From positions 467,697 through 531,696 of the forward strand of contig CAKOSX010000001.1 in NCBI GenBank assembly GCA_934119935.1: a stretch of DNA of 64,000 nucleotides, written 5' to 3'. The notes under the pieces are model-generated. The model did no database searches. It worked only from the letters and a program-made list of their open reading frames with translations, and was not told where the DNA came from. The stretch comes from an uncultured Clostridia bacterium (lineage in GTDB: Bacteria; Bacillota; Clostridia; TANB77; CAG-508). The position numbers and the translations under genes are program-made. This document shows, in pieces, positions 18,676 through 27,240 of the stretch (positions are counted from its first letter, which is position 1; each line of letters begins with the position of its first letter).

Positions 18676-19378
18676 GTGGATGTAATTATTTTATCAGGAG
18701 GAATGGGAACAAGATTGCAAAATGTTGTAAAAGATGTTCCAAAAACAATGGCTCCAATTAATGGACTTCCATTCTTAGAATATACATTTAAATATTTATC
18801 ACAGTTCGATGTAGAAAACATAATTTTAGCTGTAGGCTATAAAAAAGAGATTATAGAGGAATACTTTAAAAATCAATATGGAAAAATGAATATTATATAC
18901 TCTGAAGAAGACGAGCCATTAGGAACTGGTGGAGCATTAAAAAAAGCTCTAGCTAAAACTGCTAAGGAAAATGTTATTGTTATGAATGGAGACATTTATA
19001 CACATTTGAACATAGAAAAATTATATGAACAGCATATATCTACAAAAGCAATGGTAACATTATCTCTAAAAAAGATGAAAAATTTTGACAGATTTGGAGT
19101 CGTAAAATTTAATAAAGATAAGAACATTACTGAGTTTAAGGAAAAAGAATATACAAAAGAAGGTTATATTAATGTTGGAATTTATGCGATGAATAAAAAC
19201 ATTTTTAATGGATTAGAATTAGGCAACAAATTTTCGCTAGAGAATGACTACTTAAAGAAGATTGACTCGAATGGAGCCTGTAAAGCATATTTATATAGAC
19301 GGAGATTTTATAGATATTGGAATTGCAGAAGATTACAGCAGGGTAAAAGAAAAATTACACAACACGAAGAGGCTATAA
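18676..19378 (+). CDS. HddC-like sugar-1-phosphate nucleotidyltransferase, frameshifted near the C-terminus
   Basis: This is a nucleotidyltransferase of the RmlA/HddC type (D-glycero-manno-heptose-1-P guanylyltransferase relatives). It has ILSGGMGTRLQNVVKDVPKTM, EDEPLGTGGALKKAL, VMNGDIYTH and SLENDYLKK. After AYLY the reading frame departs from the family. One base later (skipping an A near 19297) the other frame reads DGDFIDIGIAEDYSRVKEKL, the canonical family C-terminus, and stops at 19376-19378, two bases before the next gene's ATG. The uncorrected frame runs on to 19392 with an aberrant basic tail. This is a +1 lesion or a sequence error. It probably supplied an activated heptose or similar sugar to the glycan pathway. 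Confidence 0.8.
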
Positions 19379-19379
19379 T

Positions 19380-20327
19380 ATGGAAATGGTAAGTATTATT
19401 GTACCAATATATAATGTTGAAAAATACATAGAAAGGTGTATAAAATCGTTGATATCTCAAACATATAGAGACATAGAGATTTTATTAATTAATGATGGCT
19501 CACCCGATGATTCTAAAAACATCTGCGAAAGGTATGAAAAAATTGACAAGAGAATAAAACTATATAACAAAGAAAACGGTGGACTCTCTGATGCTAGAAA
19601 TTATGGACTTAAAAGAGCAAAAGGTGAATACATATTATTTGTAGACTCCGATGATTACATAGAGAGCAACGCCGTGGAAGTACTAATATCAGAAATGAAG
19701 AAAGACAACTTGGACATTGTTGCAGGAAATGCAGTTCTAGAAGCGGACGGAGAAGATAAGAAATATTTAGACATTACGAAGCATGATGAAAACAGAGTTA
19801 CCAATGGATTAGAATATTATGTATCAAGCAATGAAGCGGATTTTTTTCAAGCTTCTGTTTGGATTTATATGTATAAAAGAGAATTAATTTTAGAGAACAA
19901 TCTATTCTTCGAAAAAGGAATATTACATGAAGATGAGGAATGGACTCCACGAGTAATGATAAAGGCTAAAAGAGTTAAATATATAAACTTTATATTTTAT
20001 CATTATACGGCTTCTAGAGAAAACTCTATTATGAATTCGAAAGATAAAACAAAAAATATGGTTGATCTATTTAACACGTATAAAAAATTAGAAAAAATAT
20101 TTAATGAAACCGAAGCAAGCAGAGAACAACATAAAGAGATGAACGATTATTTATGCAGAGTTTACATTAATGCTTGTGTGTTAGAACCGGTAAACAAAAA
20201 GGTATATAAGGAAAACGTTGATTACAAGTTTATCTTTAGAAATGCTAAGAAATTAAAGACAAAAATCAAATTATTAATATTTTTAATAAGCAAAAAACTT
20301 TATAGAAAGTTAAAATCGATGTACTAA
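19380..20327 (+). CDS. Family 2 glycosyltransferase
   Basis: This 315-residue GT-A enzyme is of the common EpsJ/capsule type. It has VSIIVPIYNVEKYIERCIKS, IEILLINDGSPDDS, GGLSDARNYGLKRAKGEYILFVDSDDYI (DSDD metal-binding motif, about residues 96-99) and the acceptor-side HEDEEWTPRVM with the ED catalytic-base motif. It is the last gene of the glycan operon; its start follows the corrected stop of the nucleotidyltransferase by one base. An alternative ATG lies two codons in. Confidence 0.9.
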   Translation: MEMVSIIVPIYNVEKYIERCIKSLISQTYRDIEILLINDGSPDDSKNICERYEKIDKRIKLYNKENGGLSDARNYGLKRAKGEYILFVDSDDYIESNAVEVLISEMKKDNLDIVAGNAVLEADGEDKKYLDITKHDENRVTNGLEYYVSSNEADFFQASVWIYMYKRELILENNLFFEKGILHEDEEWTPRVMIKAKRVKYINFIFYHYTASRENSIMNSKDKTKNMVDLFNTYKKLEKIFNETEASREQHKEMNDYLCRVYINACVLEPVNKKVYKENVDYKFIFRNAKKLKTKIKLLIFLISKKLYRKLKSMY

Positions 20328-20363
20328 AAAGCTAATTTTGCATAAATTTCGCCCTTTAGGAGC

Positions 20364-20391
20364 TTACAAAAGAGAAAAAGTGTGATATAAT
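20364..20391 (+). promoter_or_regulatory. Putative promoter of the 83-aa gene
   Basis: TTACAA (20364-20369), a 16-base spacer and TATAAT (20386-20391). Confidence 0.5.
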
Positions 20392-20464
20392 AATACTATT
20401 GAGCAAACGAAAAAATTGCTTAAAAATATTATTGATATAGAAAGTATGCGGTAAGGGGAATAAC

Positions 20465-20716
20465 ATGAGTAAAATATATAAAGAACCAAATAAATCTGAA
20501 ACAGAGACAACAATAAATGTACTATATAGCGAGAATATGCTTTCTATATGTACTAACAAAGTGAATTTACAAAAACAATTGAATAAACTTATAGGTGAAC
20601 CAACTAAGGAATATAAAATAAAAAGAAGTATTGTTGGGAGTACATGGAATATTTCGTTAGATGATAAGACTAAGATTCAAAAGATTATTTTAAAGGCCAA
20701 TATTTATAGCATTTAA
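20465..20716 (+). CDS. Small hypothetical protein, 83 aa
   Basis: I do not recognise this protein. It is soluble and lysine-rich, with a central segment VNLQKQLNKLIGEPTKEYKIKRSIVGSTWNISL that looks alpha-beta. It lacks cysteine pairs, a signal peptide or a membrane segment. The ribosome binding site is AAGGGG about eight bases before ATG 20465, and a plausible promoter lies at 20364. It is followed within ten bases by palindromic element copy 2, whose 23-bp outer stem may terminate it. Confidence 0.6.
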   Translation: MSKIYKEPNKSETETTINVLYSENMLSICTNKVNLQKQLNKLIGEPTKEYKIKRSIVGSTWNISLDDKTKIQKIILKANIYSI

Positions 20717-20724
20717 TTTATTAT

Positions 20725-20838
20725 CCCCCAGAAATACTTGATATTTTTTCGAGACCGGAAGCTCGCCTTTGAGGGGTCCGAATGGAGCCCCGACCAAGAG
20801 CAACGTGTTGAGAACAAAATATCAAGTATTTCTGGGGG
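20725..20838. repeat. Intergenic palindromic element, copy 2 (core in forward orientation)
   Basis: The outer arms 20725-20747 and 20816-20838 are perfect 23-bp inverted repeats (CCCCCAGAAATACTTG...). The inner core reads GAGACCGGAAGCTCGCC, then GGGGTCC GAAT GGAGCCCC, then GACCAAGAGCAACGTGTTGAG. It lies between convergent genes. Confidence 0.88.
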
Positions 20839-20851
20839 TTATATTATCATG

Positions 20852-20901
20852 ATAAAAACTGCCGAGTGGCACTAACCTTTTTGCGGGTCAGTGCCACTCG
20901 G
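20852..20901 (-). terminator. Terminator of the minus-strand 111-aa gene
   Basis: CCGAGTGGCACT (20862-20873) pairs perfectly with AGTGCCACTCGG (20890-20901). On the minus strand it is followed by AGTTTTTATC. Confidence 0.88.
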
Positions 20902-20926
20902 TGTGCCTATGGTTTTAATGGAATAC

Positions 20927-21262
20927 TTAGATCTGGATGAGACGAATCTCATCTGCAAGGAAGTGCAATTTCCAGTGATTTTCCCGGAGCCAGTTGCGCA
21001 AACCGTTGTGGTCGAACAAGGGGTTCTTCAGGAAGGAGATGAAATCCTTCTTGGAGTACGTGCCACTGCAATCAGCAAAGCTGAGTATCAGATACACGGT
21101 GCCGTCGGCATACTGGTAGATGTTCTCTGCCTCGTGGCAGAAGGACACTTCCTCGGAAATGGCTTGCTTTGCTTTCCGGAGCAATTCTTCTTTCGAGATC
21201 TGCGCATCCTCAAGCAATTTGCTTGGTGTGGGCAATTCCATTTCCATAATCTCAACGTTCAT
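20927..21262 (-). CDS. Hypothetical protein, 111 aa, compositionally atypical
   Basis: I do not recognise this protein. Start 21262 is set by a GGAGG site (complement of 21271-21275) eight bases upstream; in-frame extension further upstream has no ribosome binding site. The product is acidic at the N-terminus (PTPSKLLEDAQISKEELL) and ends in a mixed alpha-beta region (DGTVYLILSFADC, LRNWLRENHWKLHFLADEIR). Its DNA is close to half G+C in places, clearly above the flanking host genes. With its own perfect promoter and strong terminator it looks like an independent, possibly acquired cassette. Confidence 0.68.
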   Translation of the reverse strand: MNVEIMEMELPTPSKLLEDAQISKEELLRKAKQAISEEVSFCHEAENIYQYADGTVYLILSFADCSGTYSKKDFISFLKNPLFDHNGLRNWLRENHWKLHFLADEIRLIQI

Positions 21263-21353
21263 ATGATTTTCCTCCATAGTTTGTAGCAACCAAAAGAAAT
21301 CCCTTAGTTGCTTATGTGTAAATGTCACTAGAATAGCGACATCGATTACTATT

Positions 21354-21382
21354 ATTATATATCGTTTTACATAAAATGTCAA
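21354..21382 (-). promoter_or_regulatory. Consensus minus-strand sigma-A promoter
   Basis: On the minus strand: TTGACA (21382-21377), exactly 17 bases, TATAAT (21359-21354), a perfect consensus. It drives the 111-aa gene with a leader of about 85 bases. Confidence 0.85.
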
Positions 21383-21404
21383 ATAAATAAAATACTGTAA
21401 AGAA

Positions 21405-21418
21405 CAAACATATGTTTA
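21405..21418. promoter_or_regulatory. Putative LexA (SOS) box
   Basis: CAAACATATGTTTA contains the perfect palindrome AAACATATGTTT and matches the Gram-positive LexA box CGAACATATGTTCG over its central AACATATGTT. It overlaps the -35 region of the polymerase promoter. Confidence 0.65.
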
Positions 21419-21443
21419 CAAAATATCTGTAATATGATATACT
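21415..21443 (+). promoter_or_regulatory. Promoter of the Y-family polymerase gene
   Basis: TTTACA (21415-21420), 17 bases, TATACT (21438-21443). The -35 overlaps the LexA-like box. Confidence 0.72.
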
Positions 21444-21462
21444 CTTATAAGAGGTGAGTTTT

Positions 21463-22965
21463 GTGGACAGGGTGTATGCAGCAATTGACTTAAAATCTTT
21501 TTTCGCATCTGTCGAATGTAGGAAGAGAAATTTAAACCCATTAACAACAAATCTTGTTGTTGCAGATAATTCAAGAACCGAAAAAACAATATGCTTAGCT
21601 ATTTCGCCGAGCATGAAAGCATATGGCCTGCCGGGAAGAGCAAGGCTATTTGAGGTTATGCAAAAAGTAAAAAACGTAAATAATGGCAGACGAATGCTAG
21701 CACCTAATAAAACGTTTTCTGGCAAATCGTACAATGATATAGAATTAAAAAAAGATAAAAATTTAGAATTAGATTATATAATTGCACCACCACATATGGC
21801 GTCATACATGGAATATAGCACTAAAATATACAACATTTATTTAAAATATGTCTCATCAGAAGATATATTTCCATACTCGATAGATGAGGTGTTTTGTGAC
21901 TTGACGAGCTACATAAATACATATAAATTATCGCCTAGAGAGCTTGTCACAAAAATTATAAAAGATATATATGATACGACAGGGATTACGGCAACTGCTG
22001 GTATAGGCACGAATCTGTTCTTATGCAAAGTTGCTATGGATATTGTTGCAAAGCACGTAGAGCCAAATAGTTATGGAGTTAGAATTGCAGAACTTGATGA
22101 AAGAAGCTTTAGAGAAAAATTATGGAATCATAAGCCTATTACCGATTTTTGGAGAGTGGGTAAGGGATATGCGAAGAGGCTAGAAAAGTATAGGATGTTC
22201 ACGATGGGAGACGTAGCAAGATGCTCTGTAGAAAATGAAGATCTATTGTACAAAATATTTGGAGTAAACGCAGAGCTTCTCATAGACCATAGCTGGGGAT
22301 GGGAATGTGCAACCATAAAGAGCATAAAAGAATGCAAGCCGGAAAATAGAAGTTTGTGCTCTGGCCAGGTACTACATTGTCCATACGATTATGACCAGAC
22401 AAAACTAATAATAAAAGAAATGGCTGACGAAATAACTCTTGATATGGTTGAAAAACATTTCGTAACAGACATGTTAGTACTCACAATTGAGTATGATATA
22501 GAAAACTTAAAAAATGCGAAATACAGTAAGTTCTATAATGGAGAAATTAAAGAAGATAGGTATGGCAGAAGAGTTCCAAAGCCAGCTCATGGAACCTTTA
22601 GATTAGAAAATAAAACATTCTCTACAAGGATAATCAGCAATGGATTTGTACAATTATTTGATAGAATAATAAATAAAAATCTATTAGTCAGAAAAATCTA
22701 TTTAACGGTTGGAAATTTGACTGACGAAAATGAGCTAAAAAAAATAGAAAAATATGAACAAGTAAATTTATTTACTAATTACGGAGAACTTGCCAAAAAG
22801 GAAAAAGAAGAAAAAATTAAACTAGAAAAAGAACATAAAATACAAAGTGCAATCATAGGAATAAAAAATAAATACGGGAAAAATGCAATAATAAAAGGCA
22901 TGGACCTAGAAGAAAGTGCCACAACGATACAAAGAAACGGTCAAATAGGAGGACATCAGGAGTAA
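21463..22965 (+). CDS. Y-family (UmuC/DinB-type) translesion DNA polymerase
   Basis: This 500-residue polymerase copies damaged templates. The palm motifs are VYAAIDLKSFFASVEC (first catalytic Asp) and YSIDEVFCDLT (SIDE-type second site). A thumb HhH region reads KPITDFWRVGKGYAKRL, and a little-finger domain with long helical tail follows. Length and motif form are nearer to the Gram-positive UvrX/UmuC-like branch than to short DinB. Start GTG 21463 follows AGAGGTGAG; an in-frame GTG at 21454 overlaps that site. A LexA-like box over the promoter predicts SOS control. Confidence 0.88.
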   Translation: MDRVYAAIDLKSFFASVECRKRNLNPLTTNLVVADNSRTEKTICLAISPSMKAYGLPGRARLFEVMQKVKNVNNGRRMLAPNKTFSGKSYNDIELKKDKNLELDYIIAPPHMASYMEYSTKIYNIYLKYVSSEDIFPYSIDEVFCDLTSYINTYKLSPRELVTKIIKDIYDTTGITATAGIGTNLFLCKVAMDIVAKHVEPNSYGVRIAELDERSFREKLWNHKPITDFWRVGKGYAKRLEKYRMFTMGDVARCSVENEDLLYKIFGVNAELLIDHSWGWECATIKSIKECKPENRSLCSGQVLHCPYDYDQTKLIIKEMADEITLDMVEKHFVTDMLVLTIEYDIENLKNAKYSKFYNGEIKEDRYGRRVPKPAHGTFRLENKTFSTRIISNGFVQLFDRIINKNLLVRKIYLTVGNLTDENELKKIEKYEQVNLFTNYGELAKKEKEEKIKLEKEHKIQSAIIGIKNKYGKNAIIKGMDLEESATTIQRNGQIGGHQE

Positions 22966-23022
22966 AAACAATACAAAAAAACGAAAATAAACATATTAAA
23001 AACAAAAAAAGCAATACAAGTA

Positions 23023-23051
23023 TTGACAAAAAATGAAAAAACTAGTATAAT
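23023..23051 (+). promoter_or_regulatory. rpmF promoter
   Basis: TTGACA (23023-23028), 17 bases, TATAAT (23046-23051): perfect consensus, as expected for a ribosomal protein gene. Confidence 0.88.
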
Positions 23052-23122
23052 TTGAAGGTACGAAATAAGTAAATATATAAAATATATATACATAAGCAAA
23101 ATGTGTGAGGAGGGAATAGATA

Positions 23123-23311
23123 ATGGCACAACCAAAAAGAAGATGGTCAAAAGCTAGAACAGGCTTAAGAAGATCAACATGGAAACTAGAAAATAAAAAC
23201 TTAGTAGAATGTCCACATTGCCACGAAAAAATGATGCAACATAGAGTTTGCCCAAGCTGTGGTTACTATGATGGAAAAAAGGTTATATCAACAGAAACAG
23301 CTGAGAACTAA
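23123..23311 (+). CDS. rpmF: 50S ribosomal protein L32
   Basis: This 62-residue basic protein has the L32 start MAQPKRRWSKARTGLRRSTW and a zinc ribbon with two Cys pairs, ECPHCHE and VCPSCGYYDG, so it is the zinc-binding form of L32. It lies in its own transcription unit with a consensus promoter and a terminator. In many Firmicutes rpmF sits next to the yceD-like gene and fatty acid genes, which are absent here. Confidence 0.96.
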   Translation: MAQPKRRWSKARTGLRRSTWKLENKNLVECPHCHEKMMQHRVCPSCGYYDGKKVISTETAEN

Positions 23312-23330
23312 TTAAAAACATACTATTTTT

Positions 23331-23363
23331 ATAACAATATCATTAAGGTATTGTTATTTTTTT
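23331..23363 (+). terminator. rpmF terminator
   Basis: ATAACAATA and TATTGTTAT form a stem, followed by TTTTTT. Confidence 0.85.
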
Positions 23364-23466
23364 GCCTAAAATTACTCTAAGAATAGAAAAGTTTAAGGTG
23401 TTGACTTTGTAGGTTAATATTGTTAAAATTATTCAAGAAATACAGAAGAAATAAAGAGGAATTTTT

Positions 23467-25212
23467 ATGAAAAATATAATGGAGTACATAAAAAACGATA
23501 AGATAATTCACTACATAATAATAATTACAGTATGCATGATTGCATCAATTCCACTAATCAATTTAAGAATTTATGGCACAGATGATGGATTTGTACATGT
23601 ACTGCGAATATTCGGAACAGAACAGATTTTAAAAGCCGGAACATTCCCACCATTCATACATAGTAACTTCGCAAATGGTTTCGGATATGCTATTAATCTT
23701 TTTTATAGTCCGTTTGTAACATATGGACCATTATTATTTAGAATATTTGGTTTCAGTTTTGCCAATTGCCTAAAAATATTTGCATTTTGCACTATATTAA
23801 TCTCATGTTTTACAATGTATAATTTTCTATACGAAATATCGAAAAAACGTGAGATCGCAATCTTAGGTGCAGTTATATATGCTTTTATACCATATAGACT
23901 AGAGACAATATTTAATAGATTCGCAATAGGGGAATTTACTGCGTATATATTTTTTCCAATGCTATTTCATGGCTTACATAATCTGCTTAAAGGAGACGGG
24001 AAAAAACATTATTACATAGCAATATCAGCGATAGGCCTAATACTAACACACACAATTTCGACAGAATACTCTGCAATATTTGCACTAATATATTTAATAT
24101 TAAATTTCAAACTATTAAAAAACAAAAATGTGCTAAAAAAGATTGGAATGAATATTATATTCATCTTAGCCATAACAGCATTCTTTACCATACCATTAAT
24201 GGAACATAGAATAAATTGTGACTATGTAATATTTAATTCTACATCGATGAGATCATTGCCGAGTGACGTACAAAATTCTACATTAAAGATATCTCAGCTA
24301 TTTAAAGATATAGGCGAGGTAAACGGGGTAAGCTTTACACTTGGAATACCATTAATTATTCTAACTATTTTAGGTGTAATTTCGTTTAAGAAAATTGATA
24401 AAGACATAAAAGACGATTATATAACATTTGCAATAATTGCCACAATATCATTAACAATGGTCACAAAATTATTCCCTTGGATTATAATGCCTAAAATAAT
24501 TACAACATTACAATTTGCATGGAGAATGCTTGCGTTTTTCGAATTTGCACTTTCAATCATATGTGCAATAAATTTATATTACTTTATAACAATAGTTTCA
24601 AAACAAAAAGAAAAAATTTATAACCTAGCATTTATTTTATCGATAGTATTAATAACTACTTCTATGGCAAAGATAAATTACAATTATAGCTATGAAGAAA
24701 AAAAATCTCTTACAGACGAAGAATATGAACAATCTTTATATGAAAACGATAAAATATCAATATGGTCAATAAATAGAGATTATTTACCAGTGAAAATGAA
24801 GACCAATAAATTAGGAGAAAGCTATGTTGACTCTAGAAAAGATAATGTATATGTACTAGATGGGGATGCTACTATAAGTGACGAAGTCAAGCAAGGACTA
24901 AATTTAGAATTTAATATACAGGACTACAATGCGAACACAATTTTGGAGTTGCCATATATATATTATTTAGGATACACAGTTACTATAGAGCAAAACGGAA
25001 ACATAGAAAAAGTACAAACGTCTGAATCTGATAACGGAATGCTTGCAATCAAAATAGATAAAGACATTGAAGATGTACACGTAAGCGTAAAATATACAGG
25101 AACAATTATAGAAAAAACATCATATGGAATATCAGCTATTGGTATATTAGTATTTATAGGATATGTAATCTATTTTAAGAAAAAACAGGCTATACAGGAG
25201 AATGTAGCTTGA
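23467..25212 (+). CDS. Polytopic membrane protein of the PTPS-related (6-pyruvoyl-tetrahydropterin synthase-related) family
   Basis: This 581-residue integral membrane protein has 12 or more hydrophobic segments. The N-terminal part resembles GT-C glycosyltransferases: a first loop with an acidic pair (GTDDGFVHVLRI, about residue 38-50), then FYSPFVTYGPLLFRIFG and PYRLETIFNRFAIGEF. The C-terminal ~100 residues form an extracytoplasmic beta-rich domain capped by a last membrane helix. The name comes from the Pfam family and does not imply pterin chemistry. A role in lipid-linked sugar transfer to the cell surface is likely by fold (inference). The next gene is a full-length paralogue. Confidence 0.72.
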   Translation: MKNIMEYIKNDKIIHYIIIITVCMIASIPLINLRIYGTDDGFVHVLRIFGTEQILKAGTFPPFIHSNFANGFGYAINLFYSPFVTYGPLLFRIFGFSFANCLKIFAFCTILISCFTMYNFLYEISKKREIAILGAVIYAFIPYRLETIFNRFAIGEFTAYIFFPMLFHGLHNLLKGDGKKHYYIAISAIGLILTHTISTEYSAIFALIYLILNFKLLKNKNVLKKIGMNIIFILAITAFFTIPLMEHRINCDYVIFNSTSMRSLPSDVQNSTLKISQLFKDIGEVNGVSFTLGIPLIILTILGVISFKKIDKDIKDDYITFAIIATISLTMVTKLFPWIIMPKIITTLQFAWRMLAFFEFALSIICAINLYYFITIVSKQKEKIYNLAFILSIVLITTSMAKINYNYSYEEKKSLTDEEYEQSLYENDKISIWSINRDYLPVKMKTNKLGESYVDSRKDNVYVLDGDATISDEVKQGLNLEFNIQDYNANTILELPYIYYLGYTVTIEQNGNIEKVQTSESDNGMLAIKIDKDIEDVHVSVKYTGTIIEKTSYGISAIGILVFIGYVIYFKKKQAIQENVA

Positions 25213-25263
25213 AATATTGCTATGAGTATCTGTTAGCAAAACGAGAAAGGAATGGAAGTTAGA

Positions 25264-27003
25264 ATGAATAAACTTCTAAACAAAATAAAAGATAACAAGG
25301 AATACATATACATACTATTAATAAGCATAATAGTATGTATTCCTTTGATGAATAAGAACTTAAACATATATAGAGATGACGGCATCCAACATGTATGTAG
25401 ATTGATTGGAACATATCAGACTATTAGAAGCGGAGAAATACTTCCAATGATAATGTCTGGTTTATGCAATAATTTTGGATACTCATGGAACATATTTTAT
25501 AGTCCATTAACGGCATATGCTCCACTAATATTTAAGATATTCAATTTTACATTTACTAATTGTTTAAAAATATTTATGTTTGTAGTGACTTTGCTATCTG
25601 GAATCGCCATGTATAAATTTATGATAAATGTAACAAAAAACAAAAATGTTTCATTATTATCATCAATTTTATATGTACTTGCACCATATAGAATAACAGA
25701 CATGTATATCAGAATAGCAGTAGCAGAACTTGCCTCATTTGTATTTATACCAATAATATTTGATGGCTTGTATTCTATACTAAAAGAAGAAAAGCTATTA
25801 TTTAAATTAATCTGGGGAACGGTAGGACTAATACTAACACATACGGTTATTACTATGTACATGGCTATAATATGCCTATTATATTTGATATTTAATATAA
25901 GAAAGCTAAAAAGCGTTAAGGTCGTACGTGCACTAGCTATAAGCCTAGTATGTATTTTACTAATAACAAGTTTCTACTGGGTAGGGTTGTTACAACATCA
26001 TAATGCTACAAGCTATGAAGTATTTGTGCCAGGACGTATGGAAGTAGGAAACAAGCTAGAATATTATAAAACAGAATTCTATCAGTTATTCTATACAAAC
26101 AAAGACCAGACAATGATTTATGCAATAGGTCTGGTTACTGTATTAGGACTTGTTTTAACACCAATAGTATGGAAGAGGATAGAAAAAGATTATAAGAGAA
26201 CATATGTACTGTTTTTTGCGTTTGGAATTATTTTAACAATAATGACATTAACATTCTTTCCATTTGAAAAATTACCAAGCATATTTAAAATGATACAATT
26301 TACGTTTAGACTATATGAATTTACGGCATTCTTCTTCGCCTTTGTAGCAGGAATAAATTATGGGATTATAATAAAGAACTTTAAGATATTCGATGTAATT
26401 GTGCTAACTATTATTTTTACATTATTGTTGATTCCGTATAATAGCAAATTGGAGTATGGATTGTCTACTAATGAAGATAGATTGATAGAAGGAGTACGAG
26501 TAACTGAAAATACTGGAAGAGTTCATGCAGGAATGGCAAGCATGGAATATTTACCGAGCAAGGCGTTTAAAGTATTAAATACCTATATTGCAAATAGAAA
26601 AGATGAACCAATAATAATTAGAGGAGAAGCGGAAATATTAAACTACAGCAAAAATGGGACAAACTTAGAATTTGAATTGACAAATATGCAAAATGAGCAA
26701 GAAGCGGACAATCGAAACAATAAGACAGAAGCGGGACTTACAATTGAACTACCATATATTTATTATTTAGGATATAGAGTGTATGCAAATGGCAGTGAAA
26801 TTGAATATGCAGAATCAGACAACGGATTTGTACAAATAAAAATTAATCCAGCATTGTATGAACAAAATGTAAAAATAAATGTGAAGTATACTGGAACAAA
26901 TGAAATGATTGTAGCAAGTGTTATTTCTATAATAAGTGCAATAATAATAGTGATATGCTGGATAAGATTTAAGAGATGTAAATTATTACCAAAAAAAGTA
27001 TAA
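25264..27003 (+). CDS. Polytopic membrane protein, PTPS-related family, paralogue of the preceding gene
   Basis: The product has the same architecture and motifs as the upstream neighbour: an early loop YRDDGIQHVCRLIG, FYSPLTAYAPLIFKIF, PYRITDMYIRIAVAEL, multiple membrane helices and a C-terminal beta domain with PYIYYLGYRVYANG. The two proteins are diverged but colinear, so this is an old tandem duplication. ATG 25264 is preferred because GGAAG lies five bases upstream; an ATG four codons earlier abuts its own ribosome binding site. The two genes are about 50 bases apart and probably cotranscribed. Confidence 0.72.
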   Translation: MNKLLNKIKDNKEYIYILLISIIVCIPLMNKNLNIYRDDGIQHVCRLIGTYQTIRSGEILPMIMSGLCNNFGYSWNIFYSPLTAYAPLIFKIFNFTFTNCLKIFMFVVTLLSGIAMYKFMINVTKNKNVSLLSSILYVLAPYRITDMYIRIAVAELASFVFIPIIFDGLYSILKEEKLLFKLIWGTVGLILTHTVITMYMAIICLLYLIFNIRKLKSVKVVRALAISLVCILLITSFYWVGLLQHHNATSYEVFVPGRMEVGNKLEYYKTEFYQLFYTNKDQTMIYAIGLVTVLGLVLTPIVWKRIEKDYKRTYVLFFAFGIILTIMTLTFFPFEKLPSIFKMIQFTFRLYEFTAFFFAFVAGINYGIIIKNFKIFDVIVLTIIFTLLLIPYNSKLEYGLSTNEDRLIEGVRVTENTGRVHAGMASMEYLPSKAFKVLNTYIANRKDEPIIIRGEAEILNYSKNGTNLEFELTNMQNEQEADNRNNKTEAGLTIELPYIYYLGYRVYANGSEIEYAESDNGFVQIKINPALYEQNVKINVKYTGTNEMIVASVISIISAIIIVICWIRFKRCKLLPKKV

Positions 27004-27020
27004 AAAATTGCAAAAAAAGA

Positions 27021-27049
27021 TTGACAATTACATAAAAAAGAGATACAAT
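27021..27049 (+). promoter_or_regulatory. toxI-toxN promoter
   Basis: TTGACA (27021-27026), exactly 17 bases, TACAAT (27044-27049). Strong promoters are typical upstream of ToxI arrays. Confidence 0.85.
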
Positions 27050-27056
27050 GAATATA

Positions 27057-27224
27057 CTATAATTGCAGTCGAAAGATTGCTAGTGGAAAGCTTCTTCCAA
27101 AAGAAGAGTTTTACATTAGGAGAGCTCCAGCCTCAAGTGGAGAACTTTACATTAGGAATACTCTTGCCTTAAAGGAGAGTAATTTTAAGTTGAAACGGGG
27201 TATAGCAATATATCTCGTTTTAAT
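27057..27224 (+). ncRNA. toxI: ToxI-like antitoxin RNA with 36-nt tandem repeats (type III TA)
   Basis: Downstream of the promoter lies a GNRA-capped hairpin (GCAGTC GAAA GATTGC), then three 36-base units at 27085-27120, 27121-27156 and 27157-27192. Units 1 and 2 share TTTACATTAGG at exactly 36-base spacing. Each unit carries a short stem (CTTCTT/AGAAG, CTCC/GGAG, CTCT/AGAG), so structure is kept while sequence drifts. The third unit is diverged at its end. A terminator follows before the toxin gene. Repeat length and order match ToxI of type III systems, in which the toxin cuts the precursor into repeat-length RNAs that inhibit it. The transcript ends are inferred. Confidence 0.82.
27195..27224 (+). 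terminator. Attenuating terminator between toxI and toxN
   Basis: ACGGGGTATA (27195-27204) and TATATCTCGT (27209-27218) form a 10-bp stem with two GU pairs and a GCAA tetraloop, then TTTTAA. Type III loci use such a leaky terminator to set the antitoxin-to-toxin ratio. Confidence 0.8.
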
Positions 27225-27240
27225 TGTTATAGGAGGTAAA

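Noticed and set aside
27085..27192. Short regularly spaced repeats resembling a mini CRISPR array
   Set aside because: Period is exactly 36 with no conserved repeat-spacer division; each unit has its own stem, and a ToxN gene follows. The ToxI reading explains all parts.
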